8,639 nucleotides of DNA from Helicobacteraceae bacterium (GCA_029258405.1 JARHYY010000096.1:1-8639); one strand, 5' to 3'; counted from the first letter of the stretch, positions 1 to 7,000 are shown. Numbers and translations are program-made. The notes: generated from the sequence alone by a model not told the origin.

Positions 1-2
1 CA

Positions 3-406
3 CAGCTTAGTATCTATAAAGCTGATGATAGAATAAGGATACACAATAACCAGAAAGCAATAGATACCCAATTGTTGCAATATGTTCTTAATAATCCTAT
101 TACTAATAGGAGCATAGAATATAACGAGAACAGAATAAGTAGGCTATGTGCAAGTTATAGTAAATGTGAAATAAGCGGTAATAAGTTAGAAGTAGGCAAC
201 ATGGAATGCTTTCACAAATACCCTTACATTTAGGGGGAAATGATGAGTATAATAACTTGATATGGGTAGATAAATCTATACATAAGTTAATCCATGCAAC
301 TGAAAATAATACTATAAAGAAATATCTTAATGTAATAAACCTTGATAGCAAAGCATACAAAAAGCTCAACCTATTAAGAGTAAAAGTGGGTAACAAACCT
401 ATATAA
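3..406 (+). pseudogene. ltrA: Group II intron reverse transcriptase/maturase, C-terminal HNH part, frameshifted
   Basis: This is the last ~135 residues of an intron-encoded LtrA-like protein; the RT and most of the maturase (X) domain lie off the left edge. In the frame of position 3, the text runs through a linker (AIDTQLLQYVLNNP, NRSIEYNENRIS) typical of these proteins and enters the HNH domain (SKCEISGNKLEVGNMECFHK), then hits a TAG at 231-233. The same domain resumes in the frame of position 206 with PLHLGGNDEYNNLIWV and IHKLIHATENNTIKKYLN, ending in the usual VGNKPI and a TAA at 404-406. Adding one A in the run at 216-218 restores a continuous HNH (HKIPLHLGG). The usual HH or DH pair is FH here: the presumed catalytic His stays, but the neighbouring metal-ligand position is Phe. 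The HNH domain cuts the second target strand during retrohoming, so that step is probably lost. A sequencing error in the A-run cannot be excluded. Confidence 0.85.
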
Positions 407-456
407 AAGGTTCTTTGTTTATTTGAATAGATGAAATGATTATTTGAAATTATGGC

Positions 457-487
457 AAGCTGTGTGCTCTGAAAGCTTGCACGGTTT
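457..487 (+). ncRNA. Group II intron ribozyme domain V (shortened)
   Basis: Domain V is the catalytic hairpin of group II introns. The lower helix pairs 457-464 (AAGCTGTG) with 480-487 (CACGGTTT) over 8 bp, including two G-U wobbles, and contains the catalytic AGC triad at 458-460. The GAAA tetraloop is at 471-474. The canonical hairpin is 34 nt with a 5-bp upper helix; this one is 31 nt. The 5' arm GCTCT (466-470) would need GGAGC after the loop, but the sequence reads GC followed by a TT bulge, as if three bases (GAG or GGA) were deleted. Only about 2 bp of upper helix can form. This probably abolishes splicing (inference). Confidence 0.75.
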
Positions 488-531
488 GAGATAAGGGGAA
501 AAGCTAGAGATAACTTCAAAGGGTTAGGTAT
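488..531 (+). ncRNA. Putative group II intron domain VI and 3' splice boundary
   Basis: By position this should be domain VI, which carries the branch-point adenosine. A small hairpin AAGCTA-GAGA-TAACTT with one C/A mismatch and a GNRA-like loop is visible at about 501-516. The outer helix pairs poorly, and I cannot choose a bulged branch-point A with confidence. The end at 531 (GGTAT before TGCT) is the best fit to usual intron 3' ends. Confidence 0.4.
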
Positions 532-853
532 TGCTAAAAACCCTAAAGATAGATTGAATATTTTTATAATTTTTATATTAACTTTTGAATATTTACGCCT
601 ATAAAAGCAAGTAATATTTGTTAATATGAGAAAGCTCTTATTTTATATCGGGCAGGCATGTGTCTAATATTATTAAAATAACATATTATTATATTATTAA
701 TATAGAAACTATATTTTTGGCTAAAGTGCTCTGAATTAAAACAAGAAGTAAAGTATTCCCTAGAATCTTAGTAATTTGCTCATTTATTGAATTGTTTTAA
801 GAAATATTTAATGAATAAAAGTATAGAATATTCGGTTTATGGTTATAAAAAGT

Positions 854-893
854 TTGATTTAGTTTGGTTTTAAACAATACAATACTATGTATT
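854..893 (+). promoter_or_regulatory. Candidate promoter and overlapping dyad for the efflux operon
   Basis: A sigma-70-like pair is visible: TTGATT (854-859), an 18-base spacer, and TACAAT (878-883), with a second possible -10 TACTAT at 883-888. Transcription would start about 65-70 bases upstream of the adaptor ATG. A short perfect dyad, AATAC-TAT-GTATT (881-893), overlaps the -10 and start region, which is where a repressor would be expected to bind. The region is so AT-rich that chance matches are easy, so this is tentative. Confidence 0.3.
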
Positions 894-942
894 TATTATA
901 TTTTTTTAAAGCTTTTTGGTTATACATTTAGGTTTTTGCAAT

Positions 943-949
943 AAGGGAG
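943..949 (+). promoter_or_regulatory. Ribosome binding site deciding the adaptor start
   Basis: AAGGGAG lies 8 bases upstream of the ATG at 958. This favours 958 over the in-frame TTG at 916, which has no such site and would add 14 residues ahead of a normal lipoprotein signal peptide. Confidence 0.75.
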
Positions 950-957
950 TAATTCTC

Positions 958-2121
958 ATGAAGTTATTAAATCAAGTATGTCAGCAAAAGAGTGTGCATA
1001 TACTGTTATTTATTTCTCTTTTGCTTGTAGCTGGTTGTTCAGATACTAGCACACAAAATAAGCAGGGGGCTGAATTAGCGACACAAGGTATGCCTATTCA
1101 AAAAGTAAGCACTACAATTATTTCTAAGGGCGATCAAAAATTGCATTTTGAATATCCGGCACGAGTACGAAGCATAGGCTCTGTTGATGTTTATGCAAAA
1201 GTTGCTGGAACATTAATTGAGCAGTTTTATAAAGAAGGTGAATTCATACAAAAAGATACCCCTCTTTTTAAAATTGATCCAGAAGTTTATCAGGCTGCAT
1301 ACAATGAAGCTCTTGCTGCCTTAGATGTACAAAAAGCTTCTTTAAGCCAAGCAGAAAGAAATTGGGAACGCTCAAGAACACTTTTTGAGCAAAAGGCTTT
1401 AAGCCAAAAAGAACGAGATGATGCTCTTGCTATGTATGAAACAGCTAATGCTTCAGTGGCTAATGCAGAGGCTACTTTAGCGAAGGCTGCATTAAATTTG
1501 GACTACACAACCATAACTGCTCCTATTAGTGGCATGAGTGGGGTAAAGCTTCATGATATTGGTAGCTATGTGGGTGGAACTTCAGGAAGTGCAATAGTAA
1601 CAAGTATAACTCAAATTGCTCCTATTCATATTGAGTTCTCGGTTGCTGATTCTCAAGTTATTAGTGCTCTATCCGAAATTAAAAGTGGAAAAATTATCAC
1701 TCAAGAACAACTTGCGGTGCAAATTCTCGATAGACAAGGCAATGTTCTTGATAAAGGGATTATAGATTTTATTGATAGTCGTATTGATGAGACTATTGGT
1801 AGCATAAAAGTTCGGGCAGTATCAGAAAATAATGATAGCAATTTGCTTCCGGGGCAGTTTGTTCGCGTTGTGGTTGATGGCGTGAGCATACCCAATGCTG
1901 CTATTATCCCACAGCAAGCTGTTCTGCAAACAGCACAAGGCACTTTTATATATCTACTAAAAGAAGGGAGAGCAAAAATTACCCCTATTAATATAGAGCA
2001 ATCTTTAGCCAAATATTTTATTGTAACAGGTGTTTTTGAAGATGGAGATGAGTTAATTTTAGATAACCTTTTGAAACTTACCTTAGACGCTGAAGTGCAA
2101 GCAGATGATGGGAGCAAATAA
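958..2121 (+). CDS. cmeA: RND efflux periplasmic adaptor (membrane fusion protein), lipoprotein
   Basis: This is the periplasmic adaptor of a tripartite RND multidrug pump, bridging the inner-membrane antiporter and the outer-membrane channel. The 387-residue product matches the family length (AcrA about 397, CmeA about 367). Visible in order: a lipoprotein signal with lipobox LVAGC and acylated Cys27; a lipoyl-like half-motif at about 77-104 (VDVYAKVAGTLIEQF, then GEFIQKDTPLFKIDP); a long alpha-hairpin coiled coil at about 108-180, rich in Ala, Gln and Glu; the second lipoyl half with TITAPISGMSG at 185-195; a beta-barrel domain (IAPIHIEFSVADS onward); and a membrane-proximal domain containing LLPGQFVRVVVDG. 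The residue after the lipid Cys is Ser, not the Asp found in AcrA. It is the first gene of the operon, and its TAA overlaps the next ATG by one base. The cmeA name rests on operon order and motif resemblance to Campylobacter CmeA; Helicobacter genes of this kind are also called hefB or similar. Confidence 0.93.
   Translation: MKLLNQVCQQKSVHILLFISLLLVAGCSDTSTQNKQGAELATQGMPIQKVSTTIISKGDQKLHFEYPARVRSIGSVDVYAKVAGTLIEQFYKEGEFIQKDTPLFKIDPEVYQAAYNEALAALDVQKASLSQAERNWERSRTLFEQKALSQKERDDALAMYETANASVANAEATLAKAALNLDYTTITAPISGMSGVKLHDIGSYVGGTSGSAIVTSITQIAPIHIEFSVADSQVISALSEIKSGKIITQEQLAVQILDRQGNVLDKGIIDFIDSRIDETIGSIKVRAVSENNDSNLLPGQFVRVVVDGVSIPNAAIIPQQAVLQTAQGTFIYLLKEGRAKITPINIEQSLAKYFIVTGVFEDGDELILDNLLKLTLDAEVQADDGSK
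2110..2114 (+). promoter_or_regulatory. Ribosome binding site of the RND transporter inside the adaptor gene
   Basis: GGGAG ends 6 bases before the ATG at 2121 and lies in the last codons of the adaptor gene. Together with the TAATG stop/start overlap it points to translational coupling of the two genes. Confidence 0.6.
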
Positions 2122-5100
2122 TGTTTTCAAAATTTTTTATTGAAAGACCTATTTTTGCTACTGTTATTTCAATTATCATAGTTATTACTGGTGCACTTTC
2201 TATTTTAAATATGCCCATTGAAGAATATCCGCAAGTAACTCCACCGCAAGTAAGTATTTCAGCGGTATATCCAGGGGCAGATCCAGAAACACTGTCTGAT
2301 GTAGTTATCGCTCCTATCGAGCAGGCTATTAATGGTGTAGAAAATATGATTTATATATCTTCTGTGGCAACATCAAGCGGAGCAGCAAGTATCAGTGTAT
2401 CTTTTGAGATTGGTACTGATCCAGACCTTGCAACTGTCAATGTTAATAATCGTTTGCAATCCGTTATCAACACATTACCCATAGAAGTACAGCAACAAGG
2501 TATTACAGCAAGGAAGAGAACCTCGAGTATATTAGAGGTTATTTCTGTTTATTCTCCAGATAGATCACGAGATGAGCTCTATTTGTCAAATTATGTTCTC
2601 ATTAATATTCTTGATGATATTAAAAGAGTAAAGGGTGTGGGCGATGCAGTAATTTTTGGGAGCAAGGATTATTCTATAAGAGTGTGGTTGCAACCAGACA
2701 AGCTTGCTTTGTTTGGGCTCACCCCTCCAGAAGTTATAACAGCCATTAGAGAGCAGAATGCACAATTTGCTGTGGGACAATTTGGGCAAGAGCCTATCTA
2801 TCCAAAGCCTATGTTTACATATACGCTTACTACCAAAGGTCGTTTAGTTGATGCTGAAGAGTTTGGTAAAATTATTATAAAATCACAAGCTGATGGAAGT
2901 TTTTTGAGGCTTAAAGATGTAGCTAATGTAGAGTTAGGAGCTGTTAATTATAGTTTTGAGGCAAATTTAAATGGTAAGCCAGCGATTCCTGTTGGAATTT
3001 TTTTGCAATCTGATGCTAATGCTCTTGAAACAGCTGAACTTGTTTCTGCAAAGCTTAAAGAAATTGCACAAAAGTTTCCATCTGGTATAGCATATGAAAT
3101 ACCTTATGATACGACGAAATTTGTACAAGTAGCTATGCAAGAGGTGATTAAAACCTTTATTGAAGCTATATTGCTTGTAGCTATTATTGTGTATTTATTT
3201 TTACAAAATATTCGCTCTACACTTATACCTCTTCTTGCTGTGCCTGTTTCTATTATTGGGGCTTTTGCGGGAATGATGGCTTTAGGATTTTCGATTAATT
3301 TGCTTACTCTTTTTGGGCTTATATTAGCTATTGGCATTGTTGTTGATGATGCGATTATTGTTATAGAAAATGTCGAGCGAATTCATAGAACAGAAAAAAT
3401 ACCTATTAAAGAAGCAACTATAAAGGCAATGCAAGAGATATTTTCTCCTGTAATCTCTATTGTTCTTGTTCTCTCTGCTGTTTTTATACCTGTATCGTTT
3501 TTGGGTGGTTTTACTGGACAAATGTATAAACAATTTGCTGTAACTATTGTTATTTCTGTAGTTCTTTCAGGCTTTGTAGCCTTAACGCTTACACCAGCCC
3601 TTTGTGCTTTGCTGCTCAAAGAAAAAGAAAGTAAGCCATTTTGGTTGGTAAAAAAATTCAATGATTTTTTTGATTGGAGTACAAATATTTATGTAAAGGG
3701 TGTAAGTTTTATCTTGCATCATGTTTTTTTAAGTATTCTTGTAGCACTAGGCTTTTTTGTTTGCACTTATTATGTGTTTATGCAATTGCCTAGTGCTCTT
3801 GTGCCATCAGAAGACAAAGGAACGCTACTTGGGGTGGCTGTGCTCCCACCAGCATCGTCTCTTGATAGGACATTAAATGTAAGTGCAGAGGTTGGAGAAA
3901 CAATGCTTTCTAATCCAAATGTGCAGTTTGTAAATTCATTTGCTGGCTTTGATTTGCTTAATTCCGCCCTCAAAAGTGATGCAGCCGCTTTTTTTATTAG
4001 CTTAAAGGATTGGAGTGAGCGTAAAGATATTATGTCTCAAGCTCAAATGATTGCTAGTGCATTTAGTGGGCATTTTATGATGAACAATAGAGATGCTATT
4101 GTGCTTGTTCTTAACCCTCCCCCAATTGCTGGACTTAGTCTTACGGGAGGTTTTGAAATTTATGTACAAGATCGTTTAGGAAAAGGGTATGATGAATTAA
4201 ATAAATATGTGCAAGAGCTTATTGCCAAGGCAAATCAAAGACCAGAACTTATCTCTTTGCGTACAGGTTTAAGTATGAATACCCCGCAATTTTATGTGGA
4301 GCTTGATAGAGAAAAAGCAAAGGCTTCTGGCGTAAGTGTTTCTGATGTATTTAGTACTATGCAAATTATTTTTGGGAGTGCCTATATCAATGACTTTACT
4401 TTTTATGGACGACCTTATAAGGTGTATATACAATCTGATGGTGCTTATAGAAGCGGTCCAGAGCGTTTGGGTGAAGTCTTTGTCCGCTCAAATACTGGCA
4501 ATATGATACCTTTAAGTGCCTTATTAAGCTTTAAGCGTGTTACAGGGGCGAGCAATATGAATCGTTTTAATTTATTTCCTGCAGCACAAGTAACTGGAGA
4601 ACCAAGACCTGGATTCACATCAGGAGATGCTATTAGAGCAATTGAAGAAGTGGCTCATGAAGTTTTGCCTGATGGATATACTGTAGAATGGGCTGGAAGT
4701 TCTTATCAAGAGCGTAAAATTGGAGCTTCTAGTGCGAATGCCTTCATATTTGCCCTTGTTTTTGTTTTTTTGATTCTAGCTGCTCAATATGAACGGTGGC
4801 TTTTGCCTTTAGCTGTTATTACAGCGGTTCCATTCGCTGTTTTTGGTGCGGTAATGGCAACTTACTTAAGAGGTCTTATCAATACAAGTTTAAGTAATGA
4901 TATTTATTTTCAAATAGGGCTTGTTGTGTTAATAGGGCTTTCTGCTAAAAATGCGATACTTATTGTTGAATTTGCTATGCAAAAAAGAAAAGAAGGCAAA
5001 GAGCTTATAGAATCTGCTTTAGAAGGTGTAAGATTACGTTTTAGACCTATCATAATGACTTCTTTAGCTTTTGGAGCAGGCATGATTCCTTTAGTGTTTA

Positions 5101-5255
5101 GCACAGGGGCTGGGGCTGCCTCAAGGCATTCTATTGGTACAGGTGTTTTTGGAGGTATTATAGCTGCTTCATCTATTGCTATATTTTTTGTGCCACTTTT
5201 TTATGTTTTATTAGAGCGGGCTAATGATTTGTTGCGTGGAAGAGAAAAAAGATGA
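2121..5255 (+). CDS. cmeB: RND multidrug efflux transporter (HAE1 family, CmeB/AcrB-like)
   Basis: This inner-membrane proton/drug antiporter captures substrates from the periplasm and membrane and passes them to the outer channel. At 1044 residues it is full length (AcrB 1049, CmeB about 1040). It begins with the classic MFSKFFIERPIFA and has the two-fold RND layout. TM1 is at about 9-31, followed by the first large periplasmic loop (about 32-345, with YPGADPETL and VNNRLQ). TM2-TM6 lie at about 346-498 and TM7 near 540. The second periplasmic loop runs to about 873, and TM8-TM12 cover about 874-1030. The proton-relay residues are present: the Asp pair D409-D410 in TM4 (GIVVDDAIIVIENVERIH), K943 in TM10 (GLSAKNAILIVEFA), and R973/T980 in TM11 (RLRFRPIIMTS), equivalent to AcrB D407/D408, K940, R971 and T978. 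The gene therefore looks functional. It overlaps the adaptor by 1 base and the channel gene by 4. Substrate range cannot be read from the sequence; bile salts and several drug classes are known for CmeB-type pumps. Confidence 0.96.
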   Translation: MFSKFFIERPIFATVISIIIVITGALSILNMPIEEYPQVTPPQVSISAVYPGADPETLSDVVIAPIEQAINGVENMIYISSVATSSGAASISVSFEIGTDPDLATVNVNNRLQSVINTLPIEVQQQGITARKRTSSILEVISVYSPDRSRDELYLSNYVLINILDDIKRVKGVGDAVIFGSKDYSIRVWLQPDKLALFGLTPPEVITAIREQNAQFAVGQFGQEPIYPKPMFTYTLTTKGRLVDAEEFGKIIIKSQADGSFLRLKDVANVELGAVNYSFEANLNGKPAIPVGIFLQSDANALETAELVSAKLKEIAQKFPSGIAYEIPYDTTKFVQVAMQEVIKTFIEAILLVAIIVYLFLQNIRSTLIPLLAVPVSIIGAFAGMMALGFSINLLTLFGLILAIGIVVDDAIIVIENVERIHRTEKIPIKEATIKAMQEIFSPVISIVLVLSAVFIPVSFLGGFTGQMYKQFAVTIVISVVLSGFVALTLTPALCALLLKEKESKPFWLVKKFNDFFDWSTNIYVKGVSFILHHVFLSILVALGFFVCTYYVFMQLPSALVPSEDKGTLLGVAVLPPASSLDRTLNVSAEVGETMLSNPNVQFVNSFAGFDLLNSALKSDAAAFFISLKDWSERKDIMSQAQMIASAFSGHFMMNNRDAIVLVLNPPPIAGLSLTGGFEIYVQDRLGKGYDELNKYVQELIAKANQRPELISLRTGLSMNTPQFYVELDREKAKASGVSVSDVFSTMQIIFGSAYINDFTFYGRPYKVYIQSDGAYRSGPERLGEVFVRSNTGNMIPLSALLSFKRVTGASNMNRFNLFPAAQVTGEPRPGFTSGDAIRAIEEVAHEVLPDGYTVEWAGSSYQERKIGASSANAFIFALVFVFLILAAQYERWLLPLAVITAVPFAVFGAVMATYLRGLINTSLSNDIYFQIGLVVLIGLSAKNAILIVEFAMQKRKEGKELIESALEGVRLRFRPIIMTSLAFGAGMIPLVFSTGAGAASRHSIGTGVFGGIIAASSIAIFFVPLFYVLLERANDLLRGREKR

Positions 5256-6700
5256 AAGGTAGTGTTTCTTGTATGAATAAAAAATATATAATTCCTTTTT
5301 TTTGCCTAGGTTTATTTATTACGGGTTGTAACTTTACTCCACCTCTTGAGCTTCCCCCTGTAGATACACCTATGAGTTATAGTGATTTAAATGGAGGTAG
5401 CAAACTTGAAGTTGGTGTAACTCCTAGCAATAAACCAATCCATGAATATTGGTGGGAGGATTTTAATGACGAAACACTCAATCTCCTTATTGAAGAATCT
5501 CTAAGAAACAATACAGATTATGCACTAGCCGTTTCTAAGGTTATGCAAATGCGTATGGCACTGAATATGACTAATGCAGAAATATATCCTAATATACAGG
5601 GTGATCTTTCTGCCAATAAAGTAATTAATGGCACTTCTATGAATCCATCTTACTCTTTGAGTGCTACATTAAGCTACGAGATTGATTTGTGGGGCAGGGT
5701 AAAGGAATCAAGTAGAGCTGCTGTTGCTACATTATTAGCAACAGCAGCAAGTCAAGAGTCTGTGCGTTTAAGTCTCATTGCTGGGGTGGCTGATAGTTAT
5801 TTTGCATTATTGAATCTTGAAGAACAAAAAAAGATACTTGAATCAACAGTAAAAACTTATGAAGAGACTTATCAATATCGACTTAAGCAATATAATGCTG
5901 GAGGCTTAGAGGAAATCACCCTTGAGCAATCTAAGGTTCAGTTAGAAAGTGCTAAAGCAGATCTGTTCTCAACTTTACGCAGAAGAAGTGAAGCTATGAG
6001 TGCTCTTTCTTTATTATTGGGTAGGGCTCCTAGAGGTATCTTTGCAGCAGAATTTTTATTTGGAGAATTATTACCAAAAGCACCTACAGTGCCATTAGGG
6101 CTACCATCAACACTGATACAGAATCGTCCAGATATTAAAATGGCAGAGGAGAATCTCCGTTCAGCAAACCATTCCATTGGTGTGGCACAAGCTTCTTATT
6201 TTCCTGTTCTTTCACTTTCAGCATTAGCAGGCTTGAGCTCTAATCAGCTAGGCACTCTTTTTGATAATTCATTAATGAGCGTAGGGGCAAATATGGCTGG
6301 TACTGTTTTTGACTTTGGGAGAACAGAATATAAGGTAAAAAGTGCAGAAGCCCTTAAGGAGCAGGCTCTTATTACATATAGAGCGACCATAGCAAAGGCT
6401 TTTTCAGAAGTAAGAGATGCCCTTGTAGCTCGCGAAAACTCTCAAAAAAGACTTCAAGCTATTGAAGCTCAAGCTCGCTCTCAAGAACGAGTTTATGAGA
6501 TAGCCAAGCATCGCTTTGAAGCTGGATATACAAGCCATTTAGAATTGCTTGATGCTGAGAGAAATTGGCTTTCTGTACAGCTTACCTTAAGTAGTGCTAA
6601 GGCAGATGTACTTAGTAGCTCTCTTAGTTTATATAAGGCATTAGGTGGTGGATTTAGTGCTAGAGATTTAGAACGTGAAACACTTTATGAGCGTCCTTAA
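5252..6700 (+). CDS. cmeC: Outer-membrane efflux channel lipoprotein (TolC/NodT family, CmeC-like)
   Basis: This is the outer-membrane exit duct of the pump, a trimeric beta-barrel with a long periplasmic alpha-barrel. The 482 residues fit the NodT/OprM class. The N-terminus has a lipoprotein signal ending in FITGC (Cys26 from the first ATG). Two outer-membrane-efflux repeats follow, at about 70-255 and 285-465. Typical motifs are YWWEDFNDETLNLLIEESL near 68-86, LSYEIDLWGR (ending at R149), NRPDIKMAEENL, IGVAQASYFPVLSLSALAG, and FEAGYTSHLELLDAERNWL. The start is ambiguous. ATG 5252 overlaps the transporter stop (ATGA) and has GGAAGAG 7 bases upstream. ATG 5273 (residue 8) would give a shorter, more standard signal peptide (MNKKYIIPFFCLGLF), but its nearest AAGG is about 13 bases away. 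I keep 5252 for the ribosome site and the coupling. It is the last gene of the operon. The cmeC name is by position and family. Confidence 0.93.
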   Translation: MKGSVSCMNKKYIIPFFCLGLFITGCNFTPPLELPPVDTPMSYSDLNGGSKLEVGVTPSNKPIHEYWWEDFNDETLNLLIEESLRNNTDYALAVSKVMQMRMALNMTNAEIYPNIQGDLSANKVINGTSMNPSYSLSATLSYEIDLWGRVKESSRAAVATLLATAASQESVRLSLIAGVADSYFALLNLEEQKKILESTVKTYEETYQYRLKQYNAGGLEEITLEQSKVQLESAKADLFSTLRRRSEAMSALSLLLGRAPRGIFAAEFLFGELLPKAPTVPLGLPSTLIQNRPDIKMAEENLRSANHSIGVAQASYFPVLSLSALAGLSSNQLGTLFDNSLMSVGANMAGTVFDFGRTEYKVKSAEALKEQALITYRATIAKAFSEVRDALVARENSQKRLQAIEAQARSQERVYEIAKHRFEAGYTSHLELLDAERNWLSVQLTLSSAKADVLSSSLSLYKALGGGFSARDLERETLYERP

Positions 6701-6731
6701 ATTGCAAAAAGTATTTAACATGAAAATAGAT

Positions 6732-6761
6732 ATTTTAAGCAATAAATTAAAGGCTTAGAAT
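6732..6761 (+). terminator. Possible weak terminator of the efflux operon
   Basis: ATTTTAAGC (6732-6740) pairs with GCTTAGAAT (6753-6761) over 9 bp with one U-G wobble and a 12-base loop, starting 31 bases past the channel stop codon. The stem is AT-rich and no real T-run follows (TTGAAATAAATT), so it is a poor intrinsic terminator at best. Confidence 0.28.
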
Positions 6762-6922
6762 TTGAAATAAATTATTTGACAATATTTTAAAGACATAACG
6801 AACCTATAGGCTTTTGCTCCATAAATAATTTTACAAAAAAAAGATTATTGCAATAGTTTTATATCTTTCAGATGGATAAAAAAGTGTGTAAAATTATCAT
6901 CTATGTTCCGAATGTCTCTTTT

Positions 6923-6943
6923 AAAAAGTATAATCAACTTTTT
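6923..6943 (+). promoter_or_regulatory. Candidate -10 element inside a perfect dyad upstream of mqo
   Basis: AAAAAGT (6923-6929) and ACTTTTT (6937-6943) form a perfect 7-bp inverted repeat around ATAATCA. A TATAAT (6929-6934) sits in its middle, preceded by an A/T-rich tract of the kind seen upstream of epsilonproteobacterial promoters. This could be a promoter with an operator on top of it; chance is also possible in such AT-rich DNA. Confidence 0.3.
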
Positions 6944-6962
6944 CATAGGTAAAATGGGCTAT

Positions 6963-6968
6963 TATAAT
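6963..6968 (+). promoter_or_regulatory. Alternative -10 element of mqo
   Basis: This is a perfect TATAAT that would put the transcription start about 25 bases before the mqo ATG. No convincing -35 is visible, which is usual for Helicobacter/Campylobacter promoters. It competes with the TATAAT at 6929-6934, and I cannot decide between them. Confidence 0.35.
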
Positions 6969-6986
6969 TCTAATGAAATTCAATGT

Positions 6987-6993
6987 AAAGGAG
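6987..6993 (+). promoter_or_regulatory. Ribosome binding site of mqo
   Basis: AAAGGAG is followed by 7 bases and then the ATG at 7001. It is a near-ideal site and fixes the start, which also places the FAD-binding strand right at the N-terminus, as expected for a cytoplasmic-face flavoprotein without a signal peptide. Confidence 0.75.
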
Positions 6994-7000
6994 TAAGTTT

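Larger units (their letters stand above)
1..531 (+). mobile_element. Group II intron, 3' portion (degenerate)
   Basis: This is the 3' end of a retrotransposing group II intron whose 5' part lies beyond the left edge. The order is diagnostic: the end of an LtrA-like reverse transcriptase/maturase with a C-terminal HNH domain (to 406), then about 50 nt, then a domain V hairpin with a GAAA loop (457-487), then a putative domain VI and the 3' boundary. The boundary is placed at about 531, after the 'ggtat' ending typical of such introns; it could be off by a few bases because the exon is not known. The element runs in the same direction as the efflux operon that follows. Two lesions, a frameshift in the HNH region and a shortened domain V, suggest that it can no longer splice or move. 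Identification is from remembered family motifs. Confidence 0.82.
532..957. other. AT-rich intergenic region between intron and efflux operon
   Basis: I find no convincing gene in this 426-base gap. Just after the intron, a short open frame at 533-604 (AKNPKDRLN..., 23 codons, then TAA) could be the 3' exon of whatever the intron entered, but I do not recognise it. The rest is extremely AT-rich, with a perfect AT dyad at 691-703 (ATATTA-T-TAATAT), poly-T tracts, and the promoter candidate for the efflux operon near the right end. No tRNA, terminator or insertion sequence was seen. Confidence 0.6.
6701..7000. other. Intergenic region between efflux operon and mqo
   Basis: This 300-base AT-rich gap has no credible open reading frame. 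It holds a weak hairpin that may end the efflux transcript (6732-6761), a TTGACA at 6776-6781 without a good -10 at the right distance, a 7-bp A/T dyad around a TATAAT (6923-6943), a second TATAAT at 6963-6968, and the mqo ribosome site. Confidence 0.6.

Noticed and set aside
103..519. Long open frame on the - strand across the intron end (138 codons)
   Set aside because: It runs antisense through the HNH coding text and domain V, has no family resemblance and low-complexity hydrophobic composition; it is a shadow of the AT-rich intron.
664..703. ATTATTA repeats resembling a Helicobacter Fur box
   Set aside because: No stretch matches the TAATAAT-n-ATTATTA layout with correct arms and spacing; the resemblance comes from AT-richness.
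916..957. Upstream TTG start giving a 401-residue adaptor
   Set aside because: The 14 extra residues precede a standard lipoprotein signal, and the good ribosome site lies just before the ATG at 958.
1701..2117. Open frame of 138 codons antisense to the adaptor gene
   Set aside because: It lies wholly within a clear gene, with no ribosome site or recognisable domain; it is a frame shadow.
3104..3973. Several open frames antisense to the RND transporter
   Set aside because: They mirror the transporter's hydrophobic segments and have no independent evidence.
6776..6804. TTGACA as a consensus promoter for mqo
   Set aside because: The -35 hexamer is perfect but nothing like TATAAT lies 16-18 bases downstream; the nearby TATAATs fit the gene better.
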